DNA of 64,000 bases from Teratosphaeria epicoccoides. Lineage: Eukaryota; Ascomycota; Dothideomycetes; Mycosphaerellales; Teratosphaeriaceae. Below are positions 11,143-22,300 of the stretch, in pieces (position 1 is the stretch's first letter; every line of letters starts with the position of its first letter). Both the position numbers and the translations under genes were made by a program. The stretch is taken from contig JADDMT010000011.1 in assembly GCA_021401465.1 (NCBI GenBank), positions 248,001 through 312,000 of the forward strand. The letters run 5' to 3'. The notes beneath the pieces were generated by a model. The model searched no databases, had not been told where the DNA came from, and saw nothing but the letters and a program-made list of their open reading frames with translations.

Positions 11143-12854
11143 TTTGGGGACCGAGGTTTACGAATTGGTGCAGTGCAAATGGAGTAGCGTCAATATGTAT
11201 GCTGCGCGATTGGATCTGCTCTTACAGAAGGTCCTGTCGCTTTTCAATGTCGAAGCAAGGGCAAAGGGATCTTGATGGAGTTAGGGCGCAGCTGACCTAC
11301 AGCTAAATCAGCGAGAGGTCTTCCAACAATGATTCTGTGCGACCCTTACTGCCGCGTATGACTGGCGGTGTTGGCGGCAGAACTACATACATGCGGAGGC
11401 GAGGGGCACCTGATCGTCCCGTACAGTGAAGTGGGGCAAGCCACGTTGATCGCGGAAGGATGGATCTAGGAGGGCAGAGAGAACACTTCAATGATAGGCT
11501 GCAGCAGCAAATCGAGGATAGTCTGGCATTACTGACTGCTCGACGGGTCAAAACCGTCTTCCTGGATCCAAACGAGAGTACTCTTTTAACACTGCCTGGA
11601 TCGAGGTCGACGCTAAGTAGGGAGGGTAGGTGCGAACATGCCGAAGGTGCAATCAATCTGTCAGGCGCGAAGTCATCTGTCTCTTCGATCTCTCCCGCAA
11701 TTGCGATAGATGGAACAGACTTGAGCGCTAACGTGGGACGTGAGAAGCCTGACAAAGCTATCATCTCGAACAACGACTATTCACTGATGTTAGACACATC
11801 ACCGTTAGCTACCTCTGCGATATTCAATGATCGAGTATTTACCCTTACTCCTAGGCGGCAGGTTTCCGTTTCCATTAAGCAAAACATACTAGCTGTTTTC
11901 GAGATCCTAGGCAGTCTTGAAGTCTATATTAAACACTTACTATATTTACAAATTAATTGATTGTTAGATAATTAGCTAAAAATAGGGTGCTACGTAAAGT
12001 AGTTAAGAGAGCAGAGTATAAGAGAAGGCCGCAATAAAGCTTGCATTATTAACATCAAGCTTCTTAAAGGTAAAGTTATTCTCCTAAGAAGCAAAGTCTA
12101 GAATCTGTAGCTACTTATAAAGGGTAGTATATTATAGATATATGCTACAGAACTTTAAGACTAATAACTGTCATGCTTTTAAGCTAGTAGAAGGTTACTA
12201 TAGCATAGTTAGTAGTAGCAAGAGAGACAACAACATAAGTAGAAATACATGTTATGTTATAAGTTACTATAGTAGGTCCTCTTATAGATCCTGCCTAACT
12301 AGACTAGTGTTTTCCTATAGTAGGCAGAGTGTAGGTTGTACCCTATAGCCTACATATCTCTATACTAGTAAGGTTATAGTGTCTGCAAATTTGCGTGCGA
12401 GTACTATAATATACAGAGAACATTGCAACTATCGTAGTAACCTTTCCTAACTAACTAAGCTATTCTACAGACAAGCTTAGATGCATAGAAACTAGGTTAC
12501 AAACATGTTAGAAGCATATAGCTAGAGATGTTTATTACATCTAGTAAGCTAGACAGATATGTTATTCCTTTACTTTAATTAGTAGCAGTTAACTAACTAT
12601 AGCTATTATCTACTAGCCTACTTCTACGTGATTATGTTATAGTTAGGGTTAGATACTTCGCATCTTTTTAATAGGGTTTCGATCCTACATTGTTAACTTT
12701 GTTAAGCTAGTCCTTAGTTTGCTAGTTACCTTAGACCTCCTAGTTATCTTAGAAAGGTACGGTTGTTAGCTTAGGGTTCATTAGCTCTAGAATACGCGTA
12801 AGATAGTTAGCCAAGTTAGTGACAGAGTATGCTAGATTAGAGGACATAAAGTTA
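11143..12854. other. transition zone from gene DNA to RIP-degraded DNA
   Basis: From 11143 to about 11900 the composition is ordinary. A 166-codon plus-strand frame (11460-11960) and a 156-codon minus-strand frame (11303-11773) overlap here; neither has a recognisable domain, and at most one is real. From about 11930 onward the DNA turns TpA-rich (CTAG, TTAG, TATA everywhere) and no frame longer than about 70 codons survives to 12854. This is the left edge of the degraded block. No element ends were recognised in 11930-12854. Confidence 0.5.
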
Positions 12855-12943
12855 TGTCATAAGGGTAGATGCTAATAGTAGGAAGGGGATTAGGTATTAG
12901 ACTTAAAGAGTAGTAAAGAATATCGATAATAGTAATTAGCCTT
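12855..12943 (-). repeat. family A LTR fragment (terminal ~89 bp), inverted
   Basis: Begins TGTCATAAGGGTAG and matches the reverse complement of the last about 89 bp of the family A LTR, then diverges at CGTCTCGAAAATT. It is the outermost trace of family A on this side. Confidence 0.8.
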
Positions 12944-13027
12944 CGTCTCGAAAATTAAGGCCCTAAGTAGACTAAGTAACTTGTGTTACTTAGCTTACTT
13001 ACCTACTCGTCTGACTTAGCCTGCTTG

Positions 13028-13475
13028 TGTCATAAGTGTTAGGAGTACTGTAGGTTACAGGATCATGAGGGTCCTAAGTACTATGAGTTATAGGCATAGT
13101 CATAGGAGAAAGGATCTGTTACGTAAGGATAGACCCCCGGATCTGTAGGGTTAGTCTACAGATCTATAGGCCTATAAGGGAGAAGGGATCTGTCATAGGA
13201 TAACAGACCCTTAGATCTATGGGGTTAGTCTACAGATCTAGAGACATAGATCTGTCGGGTCTGTCGACAGATCTAACAGAGCTGCTATGTCTCTCTAGTA
13301 TATAGGGATAGCTTTAGGACAGGTAGTTAGGAGCTTCGTGCTTAATCTTAATTTAATCCTCTCTTGCTTAGAGGAGAGTTAGTTACAAGGTTAACTGCTA
13401 TAGTCGATATTCTTTATAGCTCTACAAGTCTAACACCTAGTTACCTTCCTACTATTAGCACCTACCCTTATGACA
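13028..13475 (+). repeat. family A LTR (448 bp, internal deletion), older copy A0
   Basis: Starts TGTCATAAG and ends CTTATGACA. It is about 41 bp shorter than the 489-bp copies through loss near the 5' side. It is followed at 13476-13612 by 137 bp of family A leader ending GCCGCTATA, exactly up to the gag start codon. The LTR of copy A1 begins at that point. So an old element A0 was interrupted in its leader. Confidence 0.85.
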
Positions 13476-13612
13476 TTTTAAGCACTACTTCTAAGGAAGC
13501 ATCAGGGGACTTGTCAAGCGCTTAACATACGCCTATGTTAAGTAGTTCTTTAGCTGTTAGTTTAACTTTTAGCGACAGTTAACTAACACTATAAGAACAA
13601 GTTACCGCTATA

Positions 13613-14101
13613 TGTCATAAGTGTCAGGAGTACTGTCCGGAGTACTATAGGATATAGGATCATGAGGGTCCTAAGTGCTATGAGTTATAGTATAGTCATA
13701 GGAGTACTATAAGTTATAGGCATAGTCATAGGAGAAAGGATCTATTACGTAAGGACAGATCCCTAGATCTATAGGGTTAGTCTACAGATCTATAGGCCTA
13801 CAAGGAAGAAGGGATCTGTCACGGGATTATAGACCCTTAGATCTGTAGGGTTAGTCTACAGATCTGTAGACATAGATCTGTTAGGTCTGTCGACAGATCT
13901 AACAGAGCTGCTCTGTCTCTCTAGTATATAGGGATGGCTTTAGGATAGGCAGTTAGGAGCTTCGTGCTTAATCTCAATTTAATCCTCTCTTGCTTAGAGG
14001 AGAGTTAGTTACAAGGTTAACTACTATTGTCGATATTCTTCATAGCTCTGCGAGTCTAACACCTGATCCCCTTCCTGCTATTAGTACCTACCCTTATGAC
14101 A
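13613..14101 (+). repeat. family A 5' LTR of copy A1 (489 bp)
   Basis: TGTCATAAG...CTTATGACA, with 9-bp terminal inverted repeats typical of an LTR. The same 489-bp length recurs at 25915, 27507, 45869 and 52396. The interior is built from several palindromes around AGATCTGT/ACAGATCT. The leader and gag follow directly. Confidence 0.92.
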
Positions 14102-14235
14102 TTTTAAGCACTACTTCTAAGGAAGTATTAGGAGACTTGTCGAGTGCTTAACATACGCCTATGTTAAGTAGTTCTTCAACTATTAGTTTAAGTTCTAGTA
14201 ACAGTTAACTAACACTATAAGAACAAGTTGCCGCT

Positions 14236-15948
14236 ATACCTCAAGTCACGTAGTAGCTCGAATCCATTCACCTTAGCGAGATAGCTCTAGCATCCATCGC
14301 AGGTTTAACTACTAGGAATGAACACGGCAATAACGGCTTTAAGATAGGAAGCCCTACAGAGTTCATAGGACAACAATCTCAAGTCGAGATGTTTATCCTA
14401 TAATGCTAGTTAGCATTTAACGTGGATACAGAACAGTTTACAACATATCATAAGCAAATGATGTACATTGTCTCTTACCTAAAGAGACTAGCGTTCGAGT
14501 TTATCTAGCCTTATCTAATAGATTATCTAGATTACGTTAGTAACGCCGAAGCCAGGAAGACAACAACTAGGGAGATTCTCAACTTAGACAAGTCCTTGTT
14601 TAAGGCATTACGCGAAGCGTTTAGGCTTAGTAATAAGTAACAAGAGGCCGAGAGAGCTCTCCTAGGAATCTAGCAGAAGGGTTCTGCTACTAAGTACCGC
14701 GCGGACTTTTAGACCCTCTCTGCTCGAGTCGACTAGAATGATAACGCTTTAGCCGCTTAGTTCTACTAGGGACTAAAGGAGACGGTTAAAGACGAAATTG
14801 CCTAAGGAGATTAGCTAACGACATTCAAGGAAATAAGCGATCTCGCGATTAGAATCGATAATCGCATCTAGGAACGACAGCAAGAACGACAACATAGAAA
14901 TCGCAAGCTAGCATAGGCTAACCATAAGGTCTAACGATTAGCACCGAAATGGCGAAGCGATTACTATGGTCTCTAACCTATGGAGTTAGATGCGACTAAG
15001 GGGCGTCTGAGGAATAGACCCCGAGGAAAGCCGCGGAAAGGCTCTCCTAATCAGAATGGTCTAAAGAAGCCATTCGACAAGAGTAATCTCGAGTGCTATA
15101 ACTGTAGAAAGAAAGGACACTTTTCCCGCGAATGTTTTGCGAAGAAGCAACGACAAGAGCTACCTAGGATAGAGCAGGGTCGCGTAACAATGATGGCACC
15201 TAAGCAAAAGGCTGCCGCTACTCAAGAACCAGACTATGCCGCACTTACTTAGACTACATGCTATGACGACGATTATCGAATTCACATAAGTAATAAAGAT
15301 GGTTCTAGATAGTACCCTAGCCGAAATAAGGCATAGTCGATCTGTGCGCTAAGGGGTACACCTTCTAGTGCAATAGTCCTAAGGTAACAGGAACTAGAAG
15401 AAGAAGAAGAAGGTTCGGACGACAACTACGAGCTTGTCGAAGCCGTCATTCCTGATTCCGAGGAAGACGAGAGCATAGAGCGATAGGCTATGCCGCTACA
15501 TGACATTAGACTTGACATTATCCGAATCATACAGAACTAGTAGGCTTAGGCTTGCCCATGGATTAATAGAGTACAACACGTCGACTAGCTTCAGTATAAC
15601 GAACTAGCCGACCGTATGCGACGACACTTGAGGAGACTACTAGTCGTAGCTTAACCTTACGCGCATCAGAAAGTTGTCCAAGAAATTGTACCGTTTAGGG
15701 TAGAGTTCACGCCCTAGGGAGGCTACCTAACCTACGAAGGTATTCAGATTCTAAGAGCGCTATGACTCCGAGTCTATCACTTAAAGATAGAGTACGCAAG
15801 AATTACGTAGGAACAGTGAGGCCAAGAACGAGAACGATCTCTTAGGCCAGAAAACGGTAACACTTAGAGAAGAAGCCGAGACCGCACGATCCCTAAACTA
15901 GTCCATGAAGACAGTTATTCGGGAAACGACGAGGTCCGCTAGAATTAG
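14236..15948 (+). pseudogene. gag: family A gag (570 codons), RIP-degraded
   Basis: Structural capsid/nucleocapsid protein of the retroelement. The frame starts at ATA 14236, in the place of ATG (TpG to TpA change), and ends at the TAG of 15946-15948. The 1713-bp span is identical in copy A2. A Retrotrans_gag-like capsid region lies at about 14330-14900 (SPTEFIGQQSQVEMF..., TTREILNLDKSLFKALREAF). The CCHC zinc knuckle CYNCRKKGHFSREC is intact at about 15097-15138. An acidic segment (EEEEEGSDDNYE) follows, and gag continues about 800 bp past the knuckle to the slippery site at 15921. Nonsense codons are TAG/TAA at Q/W positions; no frameshift is needed. Confidence 0.88.
15921..15927 (+). promoter_or_regulatory. 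-1 ribosomal slippery heptamer GGGAAAC
   Basis: The heptamer reads G GGA AAC in the gag phase, the X XXY YYZ arrangement of -1 frameshift sites. Gag would end 18 nt later at the TAG of 15946-15948, while the -1 phase (AAA CGA...) opens into protease and pol. The same phased heptamer is at 61932-61938 in copy A3. Copy A2 has the one-base variant AGGAAAC at 50570-50576 (minus). Confidence 0.72.
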
Positions 15949-16519
15949 ACCTACAGACAGACTAGATAGGGCTGTAACGATGTGCCGCGATCGGCGCCAG
16001 ATACGCGAATAACCTTAGAGTATAGGTACACATCGACGAAACGCTAGCTAGGGCCTTAATAGATTCAGGATGTACTAGAATCTTCATGACGCCTAAGTTT
16101 GCTAGGACAGCTAGGATAAAGCTACAGGCGAAGACGAATGCTTTCTCGCTACAAGCAATTAATAGAAAGCTAGTTACGTACAAGTAAGGAATAGTTGACA
16201 AAGAGACTAAGATGATGCCTCTACGGATAGGACGCTACTAAGAGATGCTCTAGTTTGACATTATAGAGTCACTAGGCTCGGATGTAGTACTAGGGTTACT
16301 ATGGCTAAGAAACGCTAACCCCTATATCGACTAGAAGAATAAGAGGATCTAGTTCCTAGAACTCTCAAGATCGATACCTCTACCTGTAGTACACGACGTA
16401 CTAGGCAAGATCAAAATATGTGCTATGACTTTAAGCGAGATAGTAGCTGCCATTAAGGATCTAGAACAGGAAGTGCATGTCCTATAGGTCAAAGCAACGT
16501 AAACAGAAGTCAGGGTCGA
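15924..16519 (+). pseudogene. pol: family A pol, protease part (copy A1)
   Basis: Pol in the -1 phase relative to gag. The retropepsin active-site motif is visible as ARALIDSGCTRI, with GATTCAGGA at 16062-16070, followed by FMTPKFARTA. It then continues to 16519, where element B1 is inserted. The protease would be an aspartic homodimer cleaving Gag-Pol. Nonsense codons are of the CAG/TGG-to-TAG type. Confidence 0.8.
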
Positions 16520-16879
16520 TAATATAGATGTATATACTATATAATATAGAAATATCTCGTAGTATGACAGAGTAATCCGACCTTTTAGTAGTTACAAGAC
16601 AGCGCTGCTTTCTGCTTATCGCAGAGGTAGCGCTAAGGGTACTTATAACCCCTGACGCTCCTTAATTAGGGAAAGCATGTCCGAGCCTAACCCCGCAGGG
16701 GTACTATAGGGTTAGCGACGTAGGGGCGTCCTACGTCGACAACTAATCCTACTTAGACAACATACAAGCTAACGTATGTACGAAGGACTCCCTTGCCATA
16801 TGTAGCAGGGTCACTACATGCTAAGGGTAGGCATTAGAACCTATGCGGTTCTAATGGCCCCCTAGTATTAACTGTATTA
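16520..16879 (-). repeat. family B 3' LTR of B1 (360 bp)
   Basis: Starts TAATATAG on the plus strand (TGATATAG in B2) and ends CTGTATTA (CCGTATCA elsewhere). It is 360 bp, the same as at 24329, 40945, 41642 and 59966. The target duplication GTCGA is immediately to its left. Confidence 0.92.
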
Positions 16880-17514
16880 CTGCCCCTCCTCCTATGAGGA
16901 TGTCCCTAGCCTTACTAAGTAATGCATGCGGAACATATAGGGTACGGAATATAGCACGCTTACACTACGCAAGGGTAAATAGGTAGATAGCCTACGCAAC
17001 ATGTGTTATGCGTATACCTTAACACCTTCGTAGTAAGTACAGGGCGGAGGCTGCTAACTCGAGCGGGTTTTAACCTGTTACATGTTAGGCGGCTTCGTAA
17101 CACCTTCGCTTTACATGCGGATCGAGATATCAGGACACTATAAGCACGTACTTTAGTCAATCCTTGAAATTATGGGGCGAGCATACGCGCTAGCCTCGCC
17201 AAGTAGCTTGGCCGTCCCTATTTAGTCGTGACTGTGAAGAACGTGTCGCAGAACCTTAGGGTAGTAGGAAAGTACGCGGACGCTCTGCGCGTACTACTTG
17301 AAATAGCAGGAGCGCGCTCCTAGCGCGGGCCTCGCTACATTTTCATGCTAGTAGGCTAGCATGAGTGCAGTTAGCGCACATGCGTAACGGCCGCGTTATC
17401 CATTATTACATCATTCGGTCCCCTTGTAAGTTAACTAAAGGTAGGTACTCTGCGCATGTAGTTCGAGTTACTAGCTTAACGGTTGCGGTAGGTAACAGAG
17501 GGGCTGTTAGAGGG

Positions 17515-17522
17515 TATAAAAA
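17515..17522 (+). promoter_or_regulatory. TATA box of the B1 antisense gene
   Basis: TATAAAAA lies 163 bp before the ATG at 17678, with a C/T-rich leader and AATCAATTAAGATCAATT just upstream of the ATG. The TATA sequence is retained at 42305-42312 (B2) and 53153-53160 (B3), despite heavy mutation around it. Confidence 0.65.
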
Positions 17523-17677
17523 CCTTGTCGCTTTCCTAAACTTCCTGTTCTAAGACACTAACATTAACCTCTACTCCTATTTCGCTTAGCTTGCGCCTTG
17601 CTATATCTGCAGGTCTATACTAGAGCTTCTTCTTCTTTAATCAATCAATTAAGATCAATTAACCTGTCTTAGCTATA

Positions 17678-19174
17678 ATGGCTTATATGCTACAGACTAA
17701 GTTTAACACTACTCGCTCTACCCGCAATTGTCGCTTATGTTAACAATGCCTCGACAACCTTAGTAGCCAAGCTGCACACATCTCTCCTCCGCGTGTTAGT
17801 AAGGCGTCCCCTACCCGCGAGGTATGCGTGACTTATACTAACCGAAGCGTAGCTAAGATCTACGTTAGCAGATTTAATGAGGGTAGTGTCTACTACAATT
17901 ATGTCAACTATAATGGCAAGCATCAAAAATGCTAAGACCTCCCTGAAGAGGTATATAGCGAGTACAACTAGCTCTGCCATAACATCGATGACTTCTAGAG
18001 TACGCGCGACAAGGGGATTACTAAAGGCACTCTAACTATGAACAGGCTACAGGCTAAGTACGGCGAGGTACTTGCCTACCTGCTTAGCGCCCTCTTGTGC
18101 TTTACCGCGACTGCTAACCGTTCTTATAGCAGTGTTTACTTCGACTCTCTGCTAACAGGCAAAAACGTTTGTCTAGGTCTAATCGCAGACTTAGTCTAGA
18201 AGATCTTGAAGGTGCTAACTATTAGGGTTAAGACCTTCGCCATAGTATGCATATAGTGCGAGTACCCTCTAAGTATGAATGCTAACTTTCTCCGCTAGGC
18301 TAACGTTAGCGTCGAGAAATATCCGACTAGCTGTTAGCGTTAGTAACTCGGGGCCCTTGCCTCTATTGACGATGACTTTAAGACGCAGATGATCTGTAAG
18401 AAGGTCATCAAGCAATTCACTACTCCCGCTGCTAAGGCCACGCCCTAGCGCTATACCGAGAGACAGCCTGCCTCTAAGCCGGTCCTAAGGACTAAGCCGT
18501 AAGTTACTTACTTGAATCCTGTCGCGTGCGTATAGCTAACACATTGTAGCGCTGCCGCCTACGCCGCCTTGACGCTACTATCTAAGAAGAAGAAGAAGGC
18601 TAGGGCCGAAATTAAGGTTAGCGACAAGGAAGCCGAACCTTCCCTGCTTGCGACCCGTACTACGTCTGTCAAGACGCTAAGGCACAAGCCTCTAGGCTAG
18701 ATCTTTAAGGATAAGGAGGATGACAATGTCTAGGATACCTTCGGTCCTAACGTGATCCCTTCGCGCTGTAGTGTCACTGTACTAGTTGCGCCTAAGAGGG
18801 ACACTAAGTCTAATGATGTAGTCAACACTCGTGTCAAGAAGCGCAAGATGATCTCGAGGGCCGAGCGCGACAGCCGCAAGCGCGCTTGAGTCTCTTTGCC
18901 TTCTGATGCTAAGGATGAGGTAGTCGTTACAACTAGGCGTAGTAAGGATGTCGCTAGTTCTCTAGCTACTATAGGCTCTAAAGACAAGCTCCCTCGCAAC
19001 CTACTAAAGAAGAAGATACTAGCTTCTCTTCGTGGCGTTACTACCCCTGTTACTCATAGTCGCTTCAGGGTGTTTAGTAGACCCCGTGCGGGTAGGTAGT
19101 CCCTAGCGGACTGTAACAAGAAAGACTCTCCTACTTCGGGTTTAGTTAGGAAGCTCCTAACTAGTAGTCGCTAA
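17678..19174 (+). pseudogene. antisense accessory gene of family B (498 codons), copy B1
   Basis: A plus-strand frame from ATG 17678 (MAYMLQTKF) to TAA 19172-19174, 1497 bp, opposite in direction to gag-pol and ending 140 bp short of the pol stop. Copies at 42468-43964 and 53316-54812 have exactly the same length, and internal stops are TAG/TAA at Q/W positions, so selection once kept this frame. The N-terminus has CxxCxxC (Cys 18, 21, 24). A second CxxC-like/C cluster near residues 75-85 (VNCNGKHQKC in B3) suggests zinc binding. Basic tracts (KKKKKAR; KKRKMISRAERDSRKR) look like nuclear signals. No family recognised. It may be a nucleic-acid-binding or silencing-suppressor-like accessory protein, as inference only. 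Confidence 0.8.
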
Positions 19175-19314
19175 GCATTAGCTACGAAGCTAATCCGAGC
19201 ATGTCTCTTATTCTCCTTAGGTTTATTCTAGGTGTGCCTTTAGGCATCAATGATGTATGAGTAGGGCGTTTGCTTCTTGTTATTACTTCGCGCGTTATGC
19301 GCTACATACACGTG

Positions 19315-22300
19315 TTAAGAATTCTGCTCCGAAGCCCTTATCTCCCTACGAATCGACCTTCTTAAGCCCTGCTTATGCCTCCTCTGCTCTTCGAATTCAC
19401 GAATAGCTTCTAGAGCGTTCTTGCAGTCTTTAGCCGGAACCTATTATGTGTACTTAGGTAGGTATCCTTTCTAATTTACTAGATAGTACGTTACGCCCTT
19501 ACGCTACATACTGTCCTTAATACCCTCGACTTCCTACTCTTCGTTCTCTTCTGCTACTAGCATTAGGTCCGCGGGCTCTTCGCCCTCGCGCTATACCTAT
19601 AGTTCGAGTAGAGATACGTAGAAGACATCGTGTACACGATACGACGATAGTAACGATAGCTAGTATGCCTGCAAGCCTATCGCGTCGCGTATCTAGAAGG
19701 GTCCGATGAACCTTGGCGTTATCTTCTTGCTTAGAAGTTTTAGCTTGAGATTCTTCGTCGATAGTAATACCTTTGTACTAACTACGTACTACATCGGTTT
19801 AGCATAGGCGTTATTATGTTTAATCTAGGATTCTGAGGCCTTTTTCTAGTGTTCTATTAGCACTAAATGTACCTCGCGCATATGCCGCGCTAATTCCGTG
19901 GCGGCTAGCACCCTCTCCTTAGAAGACTCGTCCTAAGGTAGTTCTAGGTGTATTTCCAGATCAAAGCTATAAAGAATCTGAAATTGCGACATGCGCATAG
20001 TAGCATGCATGCTATTATTAACTGCAAATTCCGCCATAGGAATTGCGTTAGCCTAGGCATCCTAGTTCTTAGCGTAGTAGCACCGAAGGTACTATTTAAG
20101 AGTCTAGTTCATATGTTTAGTCTGACTATTAGTCTGTAGATAGAATGCTGTACTTAGGCGGTACTTAACACGCGCCTTAAACACAAATTCTTGCTAGTAT
20201 TTACTAGTAAAGACAGAACCTCGATCTAATAGGATACTTCGGGGGACACTAAAGCGCTATATGACTTCGTCGCAAAGTAGTCGCGCAAGCTCGCTGCTTG
20301 TGCATCTTTTCGTACATAGGATGAAGACATTCATCTTAGAGTATCGGTCGACTACTACAAGGACAGTATTAACTACATTGCCTCTCTACTTTGCTAGCAG
20401 CAAATTAGTAATAAAATCTATGGTTAAGTCCTACTATAGTCTCTCTAGCTGTAGGAGCGCCTAAGCATTGCCATAAGGGCGATAGCGCCGAGATTTGCTA
20501 ACCTAGCACGTCTAGCAGGATTTGACATAGTTAGAGACATCCTGTTCTAGCGTAGGCTACTAGTATTTACGTCCGAGAAGTACGTTCGTCTTCTCTGCGC
20601 TAAAATAGCCTGCGAGTTTATCGTCATGATAAATACAGAGGAGCTGCGAACAGAGTACGTAGTTAGCGGGTACATAGAGCCTATTGTTAAAGTACTACAA
20701 GTCGCCTGACTTAGTCTAGTACTTTGGACTGCCTATAGTGTCCTAGAGGGCTACACCCTTATTAATTAACTCCGGTTCTCGCTCTTGCAACTGCTGAATA
20801 AGTCTCGAGACTTCTTTAAAGGGTTCTTTAGACATCGCATGCTTACTACATGTAAGCTAGTTAACTACTACACGGATCGAGCTAGACATGGTCGCTACAA
20901 CTGCCAGATAGGAGGTTTCGTCGCTAGTAGAGGCTATGAGGCCCTATTAGACCTGTAGTCGACCTATAAGAGGAGCTAACGACAGATCGCTACCCTAAAC
21001 TATAAGCTTCGTTTGTAGTGTCAGGAGAAGCTGTTAGTTACCCTCCTCCCTAGTGTTCTAGTCTAGTCGTCGCGAAGGACTATTAGCCGGATTCGTCTTT
21101 CCGGAACGATGCTAGATAACGAAGTCAAAGCTAGCGAGGAAAGTCGCCTACCTTGCTTGCAAACTACTTAGCTACTTCACGCCTATGAAGCCGCGAAGGT
21201 TATTATAGTTAGTAAGCACCTTAATAGGGTGCGCTGCGCCTTCGAGGTAGTGTTAGTACTCCTTGAAGCCGTCAATAATAGCTAAAAGCTCTTAGTCGTG
21301 AGTCTTATAGTTAAGCTTAGCGTCCTGCATCTTCCGCGACTAGAAGGTAATCGGGTACTATCGCGTACTGCCTTCGTGCGACTAGAGCTGCGATAGAATT
21401 ACGGCTATTGCGAATTTTAAAGCATCGGTCTCTATCCAGATCTTCGTAGTAGGGTCAAAGTGCCGAAGTATAGGCGTAGTTTAAAAAGCTGCTTTAAGTT
21501 TAGAGAAAGCCTTGCTCTAAGCCTCCTCCTAAGGCACTATCCCTAGCTTTTTTCCTCGAAACGCGCCCTTTGCGAGGGCTATAAGGGGGGCCACGATCTT
21601 CGAGTAGGATCGTATGAATCTGCGATAGAAGTTAGTAAATCCTAGGAACACCTACACTTCTTAGAGGGTAGTCGGCTGCGGCTACTCCGCGATTGCGGAC
21701 ACCCTTTAGTTATCTATGATGACTCCTTCTATAGAGACGATGTATCTAAGGAACTTAATCCTATCTGTTAGGAATAAGCACTTCTTTAGGTTCGCGTATA
21801 GAGCGAACTTGCGGAGCCGTTTAAGTACTATCCTTAGGTGCCAAATATGCTCCTCCTTTAAGTCAGAGTAGACTAGTATATCGTCTAAATATACTACGTA
21901 GCAGGTGTTAACGAGGCCAGCTAGGGCCCGGTTAATATACGCTTAGGACGTTGCTAGTACGTTAGTCAAGCTAAACAGCATCACTATATACTCGAAGTAC
22001 CTATACTACGTTCGGAATGTAGTCTTCTACTTGTCGCCCTTTCGGATTAGTATCTAGTAGTAGGCGTCCTTCAAGTCGATAGACAAGAAGATGGCGGCGC
22101 AACTAAGGCGGTCAAGCGTCTCGCTAATAAGTAGTAGGAGGCAGCGGTTTTTCTAGGTTACCGCGTTAAGGCCCCTATAGTTAACGTATAGGCGGAGTAT
22201 GTTATCCTTCTTTAGGACGAACATAACTAACGCTCTAGCCTCGCTGTTGCTTCGTCGGATCCACGCGTTCCTTTGCGCCTTGTAGAGGTAGTCTCGAAGT

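Noticed and set aside
11460..11960. 166-codon plus-strand frame at the edge of the gene zone
   Set aside because: No domain; overlaps a 156-codon frame on the other strand; runs into degraded DNA. Left as undecided rather than called.
16960..17160. 66-codon minus-strand frame next to the 3' LTR of B1
   Set aside because: Lies in the presumed promoter/3' untranslated segment and is not kept open in B2.
18730..18999. 89-codon minus-strand open frame (also at 54368-54637)
   Set aside because: Shadow of the antisense accessory gene of family B; it lies downstream of the pol stop and has repetitive Leu/Ser/Arg composition.
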